A DNA stretch of 17,494 nt, taken from contig MU130682.1 of the NCBI GenBank assembly GCA_015039465.1, positions 1-17,494 of the forward strand. Direction: 5' to 3'. Below the pieces are notes generated by a model that was given only the letters and a program-made list of their open reading frames with translations, was not told the origin of the DNA and ran no database searches. Position numbers and translations under genes: made by a program. Shown one piece after another: positions 1 to 9,003 of this stretch. The first letter of the stretch is position 1. Each line of letters begins with the position of its first letter. This DNA is from Phlegmacium glaucopus (taxonomy: Eukaryota; Basidiomycota; Agaricomycetes; Agaricales; Cortinariaceae).

Positions 1-236
1 GAGCAACAAAAGATTCATGTGTTTCACAGTTTGTCACGCTTTTGGCTGTGTGACGTGACGTGACGCTCCCACGACCATAACAGGAGGTGGCCATCCCCAT
101 TATAATTGATTTATAGTAAATAAAAACAAAAAAAAGTGAATTAAATAAAGGGTTACCTTGGTTCATTTTATGTGGTAAAATAAACTACAAAGGATTAATA
201 CTTAAGGAATTAAATAACAAACTCCTTTGGAGAATA
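1..236. other. Intergenic, no feature recognised
   Basis: I see no gene or element here. The first 100 bases contain a short run of GTGACGTGACGTGACG. The rest is AT-rich with an A-run near position 130. It may be spacer downstream of the minus-strand pseudogene that ends at 607. Confidence 0.5.
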
Positions 237-444
237 ACCAGTCAAATTTTTGTTCCTAGTCTGAGCTTAGTCCATGCCAAGTCTGAGCAGACTCCTAGTA
301 GAGTGCTAGGACTAGTCCAAGCTCAGTCCGTGTGGAGTCCGAGATTAGTCCAAACAGAGTCCATGCCGAGTCTGAGCAGATGCTAGGAGTCTGCTTGGAC
401 TCCACTTGGACTAATCTCAGACTAGGAACAAAAATTTGGCTGGT
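237..444. mobile_element. Short inverted-repeat element (MITE-like)
   Basis: A 208-bp segment has near-perfect inverted ends of about 29 bp. The left arm begins ACCAG at 237 and the right arm ends CTGGT at 444. Both arms contain AAATTTTTGTTCCTAG followed by TCTGAG, with one T/C difference near the tip. The interior consists of imperfect repeats of motifs such as GAGTCTGAGCAGACTCC. No convincing target duplication flanks it, so the exact ends and the superfamily are open. Related motifs continue to about 510 and recur at 11997-12297. Confidence 0.6.
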
Positions 445-510
445 CTTTCTGCCAAAAAAATTGCTCGGACTGCTCGGACTCCATGTGGATTAGGTGGGGG
501 AGAGTAAAGA
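445..510. repeat. TCGGACTGCTC-rich repeat tail ending in a shared 17-mer
   Basis: This is a continuation of the repeat next to the inverted-repeat element, with TGCTCGGAC motifs. It ends in GTGGGGGAGAGTAAAGA (494-510). The same 17 bases end the repeat region at 12281-12297. Both copies are preceded by TTTGGCTGG and CTCGGA-type motifs, so they look like members of one family rather than a chance match. Confidence 0.5.
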
Positions 511-1005
511 ACTTGGGTGTTGCTGGGATCACCTTGACCTCTGGCAGAGATGTGGTGTTGGCATCGTCAGCAAGGCATAGATGGTGGTAGAAGAGCCAGT
601 GCCGTGTCAACTGGGGAACATGGCCTGGGAGGACTGGGGATGGCCGAAGTCACTGGGGGCTGAATGGCTAATGATATTTTGTCTGGCTTCTTCCACAGCT
701 GTGGCCATGGGTGCTGAAGTGGGGTGGCCAGCTGTGCCTTCTGCAAAATAAAAATGAGATGCAGAGAACTTCAATGAGGCATGATGACTGACCTGCTGCA
801 TCAATTTCTATTGCAGTGTCAGACCCTATTTCTTCTTCACCGCCATTTGCCGTTGCTGCCTCAATTGGTGCTGGGAGGACTTCATCTTGTATGGGGAGTA
901 TGGGAAGGGTTCCCATGTTGACTTGACCAGGGGGTACAGCCAAGGATTCCTCTACAGCAGGTGCTGGTTTGGCCAGCACATGTTCAGCCACTATCGCGAA
1001 TTGAG

Positions 1006-1603
1006 CTGTCAACTACCAGTGAGAAATAGGCAGCTTACCGGTCAACTCCTCGCTCATCACGATGTCTTCCAGTGCCACCAGGATATTGTCTTCAATCTCA
1101 TGTTGGCTGGTCTGGCTGCTCACTGTTGGCTGATCCTCCCTAACTGGTGAGACTCTCACAGGCCCTGCCCCCTGCCCTCGAATCCAGGCCAACCCTGTTT
1201 CTTCACCTTCATTCACCGTTATGGCCATGCTCAGTGCCGGGACCACTTCATCTTGTATGGGAAGTGTGTGAACGGCTCCCCTGTCAACTTGACTACTGGG
1301 CGGTACAGCCAAGGACTCCTCCATGGCAGGTAATGGTTCATCCAGCACATGTTCAGCCACTGTTGCGAATTGAGCTGTCAAACATCAGTGAGAAACAGGC
1401 AGCTTACCAGTCAACTCATCGCTCATGACGATGTCTTGCAGTGCCTCTGGAATATTTTGTTCGAACTCATGTTGGCCAGTTTCACTGGGCGCCGTCGGCA
1501 TATCCTCCCTAACTGGTGAGTTGTCTCTCACAGGCCCTGCCCTGGCTCCAATCCAGACCACCTGTCCAGCTGGTCCATTTGCAGTAACTACAATCGGGTG
1601 CAT
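1006..1603 (-). repeat. Tandemly duplicated exon-plus-intron unit in the pseudogene
   Basis: Units share peptide landmarks. A full unit begins AQFA(T/I)VAEHVL, runs through EESLAVPP, LPIQDEV and GPVR..SPVRED, and ends ALEDIVMS(E)ELT. One full unit lies at 1374-1039. Its upstream neighbour (1603-1408) has only the second half. The downstream unit (1005 to about 793) has the first half and then diverges. Each junction holds a 33-nt GT...AG segment (1407-1375 and 1038-1006, GTAAGCTGCC...TTGACAG). It contains a stop in both copies but at different codons (TGA versus TAG), as expected of an intron. Removing 33 nt keeps the frame and gives ELT-AQFA at both junctions. Confidence 0.6.
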
Positions 1604-3011
1604 ATCTTCAGGCTCAGCAATGACCTGGATGGTGTTAGGTGGTGGACCCTCCCATCAGTACGGCAGCTGGAAGTAATAGCCTTCTGGTACTCCGGTATAT
1701 TCTTGAAGACTCCTGATCGAATCCTGGATTGAGGGAAATTGCATTTATAATGCTTCAATGCGATTGATTGCTCTTGCCAAGTCTGCGGTCTCTTCAGCAT
1801 GCTGTGCTGCTGGCTGGAATACAGATGGGTGGGGAGCGTCTTCTGGGAGATGAAGGTCATCCTGGATGTCTTGGATTTGGTGTTGCATGTGGCTGGCCTC
1901 TCTCTCGAGTTCATCAAGGCACCAAAGTACTGTGTGAGGGCCGAGACCGTGCCAGCTGTCGAGCTGGATTGAACTCAGTTATTGGTCCAGTCTTAGTGAA
2001 AGCACTTACCATGTGATCTGTGTCCCCCAAAAGGCCCTTCATTCTCGCTGGCCGTAACCATTGCATCTGTTGTTTCACCAGCTTCACATTGATCCGCTGG
2101 TGTAGGACTTCAGCTTGCTGGTGGGGGTGGAGCCCTTTCAAATCTGGATTGCAGGGCATCATCACTGTCTTCAATATAAGCGGCACTGGTGATTCTTCCT
2201 GCTGCACATTTACGAGTAGCTGGTGCTTGGCTCTGATGCCCATTCATCTCCTCCTCACTCTCCACCTCTTCATGATGAGGCCGTTTTGCTGGTTGCTTAC
2301 CCTTCACCTTTCTGGACGTTGATCATTGCTGGCGACGAGCCCCATAGTCACAGTGATTTTTGCTAACATAGCAATGCACACAAGCTGCACTCAAAATTTC
2401 CTTCTGACAATGTTGTCCCTATCTTTGACAGTTGAGGCACAGAGGGTCGTATAAGTAGCCAGTTGGTTGAGCCAGCCAGCAGATGGATTTCAGTGGCCAG
2501 CAAATGTTTTCACCTGGCTGTTGTTCTTCTCCACTCTCCTCAGATTCTGTCTGCTGCTGGTGACGCTTCATAGATTTTAGGTCCACCGAATAATTTGATT
2601 CTTCATCTACCTCCATAGATTTGGTATTGGCTGGCCAGCATACCTGAATCACAGGGAGTGGATGGCTAGGAGCCACTTTTGGCTGCACTTCAGGGCTTGA
2701 ATGCCCTTCAGTGTCATTGTCACTTTGCTGGAAGGTGCGAACAGCCGGCAAGCAAATATACACAGTGTCAGCTCAGGGACGGCTTGGTCCTGCAATGAGG
2801 GACTGAGGCAAAAGTGAGGGTTTTGATTTTTGGGGCGGAGTTGGGGCACGGTCTGTCCCTGTAGCGACTGCAGGTCGTAGTAGTGGCCACCAGACAGGTG
2901 TTTCCTTGTGGCGGCTGGTGGCTGACTTGCCACAATGGTTACCTTGTTCACTCAAATGACTGGCAGTAGCTGTCTATCTCCAGCCACAGTGACCTCTGCC
3001 GGTTGACTGGG

Positions 3012-3605
3012 GGGAGCAATAGTGTTTGGAAGTCCGGTCCAGTCCGGTTTTTTGCTATTTTTGGACAGGACCGGGACTGCAACCGGTTCTCAAAGCTTCT
3101 AGAAGGTCAAAAGACCGGACTGGACCAATTGGGACCAGTCCACATCGGTTTTTTGCGGTCCTGGACCAGTCCTGGTCCAAGACTGTCCAGGACCAGACTT
3201 TTGACAAATACCGGTCATATTTTCATATATAACATCAGACAAATATGTAGATGTGATCTATACCTTTAGAATAAGCCCAAGAACGTTAAATTCCGTTGGG
3301 AATTGACAATTTTATGATGATATTATTTGTTTCCTACTATTTTGTGTACATTTTTACTGTTTTATTTTTTTCTCAGTGAATATTTGACCAATAAATATGG
3401 TCTTTATGTTGTTCGAAAGGGAAAAATAAGGGCTACAAAACTACCGGTTTAGACCGGTCCTAGGACCGAAGGCCGGTCTTTTACCAGTCTTTGATTCTCA
3501 AAAACCAAAAAACCGGACTGCTGGTCCGGTCTTTTGCAGTCTGGTCCGGTCTTTTTGCAGTCTTTTTCCAGTCCTGCAACTGGACTTCCAAACACTAGGG
3601 AGCAA
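3012..3605. mobile_element. hAT-type MITE with 8-bp target duplication
   Basis: The element spans 3020-3597 (578 bp). It has a perfect 16-bp terminal inverted repeat, TAGTGTTTGGAAGTCC, and is flanked by identical 8-bp copies of GGGAGCAA (3012-3019 and 3598-3605). The 8-bp duplication is the hallmark of the hAT superfamily. The subterminal regions are packed with GACCGG/CCGGTC and AAAGACCGG-type motifs on both sides, which could be transposase-binding repeats. There is no transposase coding potential, so it is non-autonomous. It lies inside the minus-strand Zn2Cys6-type pseudogene. Confidence 0.93.
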
Positions 3606-3905
3606 GGGGGTCAGCATTGTGTCATTCAGTAACTGTGCCAGAGCTCTCGCCGGCCGTGCCACGTGCTTCATTCCCCTGCCGTGGAATTGTTGCTATTGGA
3701 CCTGAAATGATGATCAGTAGCTTGGTGGGGTAGAATAACCATACCCTTTCCCTTCTTCTTGTCCCATCTTGCCAGTGCTATCGAGGAAATCAGCATCCTT
3801 TTGATTGGTCATCCATTTCAACACAAATCTGAACAAATAGAGAGGTCAGGCAAAAGCTTCGGCAAGTGGTTCTGTTGCCATAGTCTGTAGTTCCAACACT
3901 GCTCT

Positions 3906-3960
3906 CTGAAAAATGTAAAAAAATTTAGTCAATTTTAATGTAGCAATATGTAGTATTAAC
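3906..3960 (-). other. Probable intron near the 5' end of the minus-strand pseudogene
   Basis: On the minus strand this segment runs GTTAAT...TTGACTAAAT...TTTTTCAG. That gives a weak donor, a good branch-like CTAAA and a strong pyrimidine-rich acceptor (55 nt). After the acceptor the frame reads RAVLELQTMATEPLAEAFA and looks protein-like. The splice phase implied by the donor does not match that frame, so the donor may be shifted or mutated. Confidence 0.4.
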
Positions 3961-4081
3961 TGATGAGCTCTGGACTTATGTTGGCCATCACCTCTTCAAG
4001 ATTTCCATTTTCTATCCCTCCTCTGACTTGTTGGTCCAAGTATTCAAGAGTGGCTGTCACTTGCTCTGGCGTAGAAGACAT

Positions 4082-4238
4082 TGATTGTAAAAGGCGGCTG
4101 TGAAAAGACGGCGAATGTTGATGCGGTGGGTTGTGAACAAAGAAAATTTCACAATGATTTGGAGTCTGATCAACCATCATGTGACTTAATTCCCATACTT
4201 CCCACAATCAACAAATATGACCCTTATCAGGTACATCA
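4082..4238. promoter_or_regulatory. Likely shared divergent promoter region
   Basis: This 157-bp gap separates the proposed minus-strand start (4081) from the plus-strand start (4239), a head-to-head arrangement. I see no clear TATA box. The minus-strand frame is open back to 4207, so the minus gene may start further upstream and the gap may be smaller. Confidence 0.3.
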
Positions 4239-5450
4239 ATGATAAAAGATCCAGAAGACACTACTGCACCCACAGAATCATCTTCTCATGATCTTCCCAC
4301 TGGATACACCTTTCAGCATGCTCATGATGGTTCCCACTTTGCCATGCCAGAGTTTCTCGTCACGGCAACTAATATGGCATTTGATGCACATCACATGAAG
4401 ACTTCATTAAACATTGATGATGTTTCCACTGAGGTGTGTGTTATCTCTGTCATCTCGATCTCTTCATCTCACAAATTGTCCTTTGCCGGTGCTGTCTCCA
4501 TTGCAATAGCCACACAGTACACATGGCTTGCCAGCGTCATACATAAATGCCAGCTCCGTCATGGCTCCTGTGGACCCAGTATGTCTAGTGTTATTGTTCA
4601 CTTTCTGTTCTCATTTGCTGTTTCTGTTTGTAGAGCTTATCAAATTGTGAGCTCCTGGCACTCTTAGCAGAGGCAAAAGCTTTGAAGGAGAGGTATAGTG
4701 ATGGGCAGGGGTTTGGGAAACCCCTGGGGTACAAGGGTAAGGGTAAGGAGGGTCGGGGTCAGGGTACAGATTTTTTGACCCTTGAAAACCCCTTACCCTT
4801 CTGGAGGGGTCAGGGTATTTTTGGGAATTTTTATTTCTCTGATATCAGAGTGATCTAACTGTTGTGTATCTATAAAATTGACTTTAAATCAGAAAAAAAG
4901 CAATCTAAAGAGGCCTCACTGCTTTCACAACAATCAGTAGCTTAAAACACTAGTCAAACCCTCTCTATTTCATTTAAAATCTATTGCTAAACACCTTTAA
5001 CACCCTGAACATGTTTTAAATAATAGCTACTTTGAAGGCTCCTTTGGATTACAAAGCTTGAGGAAGGATTTGGACCAAACCCTTTCACTAAACCCTGCTG
5101 GGGTTTCTTACCCTCCAACCCCTCAGAAACCCTTACCCTTACCCTCCCTCAGCCAAGGGTAAGGGTTTTTGGAGGGTAAGGGTAAGGGTCAGCCTAATCC
5201 CACCCCGGGGATACCCTTGACCATCACTAGAGAGGTATGGTATTACCTTGAAAGATGCATGCCACCACCTCTATATGGCAGAGACGGCAAAGTTGGAGAC
5301 AATCGATACAGCACAGAAAACATTGGCCGCCATCCGCCAACACATTGACAAGGCAAGCAGCCATGAAACAATGCCTCCAATTCACCTGATCGACAAGGGA
5401 GAGTTCAATGAACATGTCCTGCCTTACGGCAAGTGGCCATGGATTGCACA
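4239..5450 (+). pseudogene. Plus-strand gene of unknown function, 5' part, split by two elements
   Basis: The first exon is 4239-4433 (65 codons, starting MIKDPEDTTAPTESS and ending NIDDVSTE), followed by a donor GTGTGT. The proposed acceptor TTTGTAG is at 4633, a 200-nt intron with no obvious branch site. Exon 2 runs SLSNCELLALLAEAKALKER, then is cut at 4695 by the 534-bp hAT MITE. If the MITE and one copy of its 8-bp duplication are disregarded, the frame continues in register as YGITLKDACHHLYMAE and on to LPYGKWPWIA at 5450. There the foldback element begins. The Leu/Ala/Lys-rich middle suggests helices. The family is not recognised and no function is assigned. The unbroken frame across the MITE argues that it was a real exon until recently. 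Confidence 0.6.
4688..5237. mobile_element. Second hAT-type MITE with 8-bp target duplication
   Basis: The element spans 4696-5229 (534 bp). The left end is TAGTGATGGGCAGGGG; the right end in reverse complement is TAGTGATGGTCAAGGG. Identical 8-bp copies of GAGAGGTA flank it (4688-4695 and 5230-5237), as expected for hAT transposons. The ends are rich in AAGGGT/ACCCTT motifs (for example about 4725-4790 and 5100-5190) and the middle is AT-rich. No transposase is present. It lies inside exon 2 of the plus-strand gene. It belongs to a different family from the 3020-3597 element, although both begin TAGTG. Confidence 0.93.
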
Positions 5451-5666
5451 TAGGGACACTACAGTGTACCGAATGATACAATTCAAGGAATGGTTACAGT
5501 GTGTCGAATCCATGAATACAGTGTGCCATATTGGGAACTACACACTGTGTCAAAAGATACGGATTCACGGAATGCCTACAGCACCTTCATATGCTGGGCA
5601 AACCTATCATTAGCATGGCTGGTAAGCATTTTCCGGCACCAGCACTGGCCTTAGGACCTGGAACTA
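5451..5666 (+). repeat. Left terminal segment of the foldback element
   Basis: This unique part of the left inverted repeat contains a spaced motif ACAGTGT(A/G)(C/T)C at about 5461, 5496 and 5518, and its inverted form CACACTGTGTC at 5541. These regularly repeated subterminal motifs are typical of transposase-binding sites. Its inverted partner is 9885-10121. The plus-strand frame of the interrupted gene reads on into this segment to 5613, but only as read-through. Confidence 0.8.
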
Positions 5667-8070
5667 GCAGTATATATTTTTAAAATACAAGGGGTAGTGT
5701 ATTATAGATATTGAATGCAATTTGTATTCATTTTTGAGCAGTAAAATTAGACTGTAATAGAGAAGGCTGATGCCGGAGAGGGTGCTGGAAGTCTTGCTGA
5801 GTCCGGTACTGGCCTCAATACCTGGCACCGGCAGTACATATTTTTTAAAATATGAGACACAGTGTATTATGGATATTACATGAAATTTGTACTCATTTTT
5901 GAGGAGGAAAATTAGACTGTGATACAGGAGGCTGATGCCAGAGAGGGTGCCGGAGGTCATGCCGGTTCCGGGACCGGACTCAATACCCAGCACCGGCAGT
6001 ACATATTTTTTAAATATGAGAAACAGTGTATTATAGATATTCAATAAAAATTTTATTCATTTTTGAGCAGGAAAATTTGACTGTGATAGAGAACACTGAC
6101 GCCAGAGAGGGTGCCGGAGGTCTTTCCAGGTCCGAGACTGGCCTAAATACCCAGCACCGGCAGTACATATTTTTAAAAATATGAGAAATAGTGTATTATG
6201 GATATTAAATGAAATTTGTACTCATTTTTGAGCAGGAAAATTGGACTGTGATAGAGGAGGCTGATGCCAGAGAGGGTGCCAGAGGTCATGCCTGCTCCAG
6301 GACCGGACTCAATACCCGGCACTGGCAGTACATATTTGTTAAAATATGAGAAACAGTGTATTATGGATATTAAATGCAATTTGTATTCATTTTTGAGCAG
6401 GAAAAGTGGACTGTGATAGAGAAGGCTGATACCAGAGAGGGTGCCAGAGGTCATGCCGGGTCCAGGACCGGACTCAATACCCAGGACCGGCATTACATAT
6501 TTTTAAAATATGAGAAACAGTGTATCACAGATATTACATGCAATTTGTACTCATTTTTGAGTAGGAAAATTTGACTGATAGAGAACACTGATGCCAGAGA
6601 GGGTGCCGGAGGTCATGCCGGGGCCGGGACCGGACTCAATACCCAGGACCAGCATTACATATTTTAAAAATATGAGAAACAGTGTATTATGGATATTAAA
6701 TGCAATTTGTACTCATTTTTGAGCAGGAAAATTGGACTGTGATAGAAAAGGCTGATGCCAGAGAGGGTGCCGGAGGTCATGCCGGGTCCAGGACCGGACC
6801 CAATACCTGGCACTGGCATTACATTTTTTTCAACACGAGAAACAGTGTATTATAGATATCCAATGAAATTTGTATTCATTTTTGAGCAGGAAAATGGAAC
6901 TCATAGAGAACATTGATGCCAGAGAAGGTGCCGGAAGTCATGCCTCTTCCGGGACCAGACTCCATACCCAGCACCAGCAGTACATATTTGTTAAATATGA
7001 GAAAAGTGTATTATGGATATTAAATGCACTTTGTACTCATTTTTGAGCAGGAAAATTGGACTGTGATAGAGAAGGCTGATGCCAGAGAAGGTGCCGGAGG
7101 TCGCCCAGGACTGGCAGTACATATTTTTTAAATATGAGAAACAGTGTATTATATATATTCAATGAAATTTGTATTCATTTTTGAGCAGGAAAATTGGACT
7201 GTGATACAGGAGGCTGATCCCAGAGAGGGTACCGGAGGTCTTTTCGATGCTGGGACCGGACTCAATACCCAGCACAAGCATTACATATTTGTAAAATATG
7301 AGAAACAGTGTATTATGGATATTAAATGCACTGTGTACTCATTTTTGAGCAGGAAAATTGGACTGTGATACAGGAGCCTGATGCCAGAGAGGGTGCCGGA
7401 GGTCATTCCGGGTCTGGGGTCATGCTTGATACCCGGCACCGGCAGTACATATTTTTTAAATATGAGAAACTGTGTATTATAGATATTCAATGCAATTTCT
7501 ATTCATTTTTGAGCAGGAAAATTGGACTGTGATAGAGAACACTGATGCCAGAGAATGTGCCGGAGGTCATGCCGGTTCTGGCCCAGACCCAATACCTGGC
7601 ACTGGCAGTACATATTTGTTAAACTATGAGAAACAGTGTATTATAGGTATTAAATGTAATTTGTACTCATTTTTGAGCTGGAAAATTGGACTGTGATACA
7701 GGAGGCTGATCCCAGAGAGGGTGCCAGAGGTCTTGCTGGTTCCAGGACCAGCCTCAATACCCAGCACCAGCATTACATATTTTTAAAATACCAGAAATAG
7801 TGTATTATGGATATGAAATGCACTTTGTATTCAATTTTGAGCATGAAAATGGACTTTGATAGAGAATGCTGATGCCAGTGAGGGTTGCTGGATGTCTTGC
7901 CAGTTCCAGAACTGCAGTCAATACCTGGCCCCAGCAGTACATATTTCTTAACATACAAGAAAGTATATTATTGATATTAAATGCAATTTGTATTCATCTT
8001 TGGGCAGGAAAATTGGACTGGAACAGGGGATTTTGATGCCGGAGAGGATGCCACAGGTCTGTCTAATCAA
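5667..8070 (+). repeat. Left satellite array, 15 monomers of about 164 bp
   Basis: The anchor GCAGTACATA or GCATTACATA (first copy GCAGTATATA) begins at 5667, 5831, 5996, 6160, 6325, 6490, 6652, 6816, 6977, 7114, 7278, 7442, 7605, 7770 and 7934. Intervals are 161-165 bp except one of 137 bp (6977-7114), an internally deleted copy. Each monomer contains an AAATATGAGAAACAGTGTA block, a GTATTCATTTTTGAGCAGGA block and a GC-rich block with GCCAGAGAGGGTGCCGGAGG. Many differences are CG versus CA/TG. The last monomer decays near 8070. Confidence 0.92.
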
Positions 8071-9003
8071 GATGTATCTCAAATCTTGTATTTGGTTTTC
8101 CAATACAAATTGCATCAACATAGGACAAAGCAAGTCTAGAGATGGTTGCTCAATATATAACCATCAATGGGAATAAGCATTTTTATGATTTTGACCCAGA
8201 CCATTCCATTGCCTTCTGAGAAAACAAGGCTTGACACCTTGTGTAAGCAAGCACAACACATGATCTTCATGTGACAGGCTTTCAAGCTCACATTATTCTA
8301 GATATACATCCAGGTAGCTATGTGTTACAGCAACTACAAGTTTGCACTTGCATTTGGTGCTGGGCAAGTAGACCAAAACAAGCATGGCCTTTGTCACACA
8401 ACCTGAATCTGGATCCCATCTACTTAGAGTTGAAGGTACAATGTCCTGAGCAAGCTTGCATAGATCAAACCATAAATTACAAGAGGTCTACAGAACTGTA
8501 GCTAAGATGTGGGCTCTTTATATATGTAAGTATGAGTCAGTTCCGACTATGAGTTGTAGAATGTGCAGCCACAAAGGTATGAGTTGTAGATAAGTCCAAG
8601 TCAGAGATAAGGGAACTTGGGGGGGAGATAAGGCAGGTGAAAGAGGAGATAAAGAATAGGGGAAGAAAAGATTAGGGGTTCCATAGGAGTAGTGTACTTG
8701 ATGTATTGGGTCTATTCATAACAGTGATAACACTATGTATGGTAAGAGTAGGATTCACAAGAATCAAGGAGATTGAAGTAGGATGTATTTTAGGAGCTCA
8801 GGAATGGTAGTATAAGGAGGTACAGGTCAAGGGACCACATTTCATCACAATTTGACCATATAGCTTATATGCTATTTTAAAACTCTAGAGTAGATATCTT
8901 ATTTGAAAGCAGCTCAATCCTTCTAATTGTTGAATGCTAATATGCCTATCTACTCCAATGTTCATTTAAAATAATTGTAGCTATAAAAGTTACAAATGAA
9001 TAC
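8071..9003. other. Spacer between the foldback arms
   Basis: A non-repetitive central region with no coding potential that I can support. It holds the solo LTR at 8323-8732. The remaining sequence (8071-8317 and 8738-9003) is AT-rich and unrecognised. No transposase motif is visible, so the element is probably non-autonomous. Confidence 0.6.
8318..8737. mobile_element. Solo Copia LTR with 5-bp target duplication
   Basis: The LTR spans 8323-8732 (410 bp). It begins TGTTACAG and ends GTGATAACA, so it has TGTTA/TAACA terminal inverted repeats, and is flanked by CTATG on both sides (8318-8322 and 8733-8737). It aligns with the LTR at 14647-15068: both share GCACTTGC, TTTGGTGCTG, TAGACCAAA and TGAGCAAGC blocks in order. 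No internal Copia sequence is attached, so it is probably a solo LTR left by LTR-LTR recombination. Confidence 0.88.

Larger units (their letters stand above)
607..4081 (-). pseudogene. Zn2Cys6-cluster protein gene, decayed, interrupted by a hAT MITE
   Basis: A long minus-strand gene relic. It probably starts at the ATG at 4081 (MSSTPEQVTATLEYLDQ) and ends at TGA 607-609. The clearest domain is a cluster C-x2-C-x6-C-x8-C-x2-C-x6-C at 2439-2350, the spacing of fungal Zn2Cys6 DNA-binding clusters. A TAG (2419-2421) sits between its second and third cysteines. Next come a basic then acidic linker (KGKQPAKRPHHEEVESEEE), an 80-nt intron (2009-1930, GTAAGT...CACAG), a Leu/Glu/Gln-rich coiled-coil-like stretch (to about 1745), duplicated C-terminal exons and a 52-nt intron (792-741). 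Both these introns join the same reading frame. Further in-frame stops lie at 2323, 2110, 1745 and 1655. Between about 3850 and 2770 the frame is uncertain. A 578-bp hAT MITE sits at 3020-3597. The role is inferred: nuclear DNA binding at most, now inactive. The exact family is not recognised. Confidence 0.65.

Noticed and set aside
887..2322. Plus-strand frames opposite the minus-strand pseudogene
   Set aside because: They are shadows; the protein-like composition, repeats and introns are on the minus strand.
3003..3269. 88-codon plus-strand frame starting MTGGSNSVWKSG
   Set aside because: It lies almost entirely inside the hAT MITE at 3020-3597 and has no domain support.
4720..5200. Telomere-like GGGTAAGGGTAAGG runs
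   Set aside because: The word is AAGGGT/GGGTAA within a MITE bounded by an 8-bp duplication. It is not a TTAGGG array and lies inside a gene.
5667..8070. CRISPR-like regular spacing
   Set aside because: The whole 164-bp monomer is repeated, not a short repeat with unique spacers, and the surroundings are fungal.
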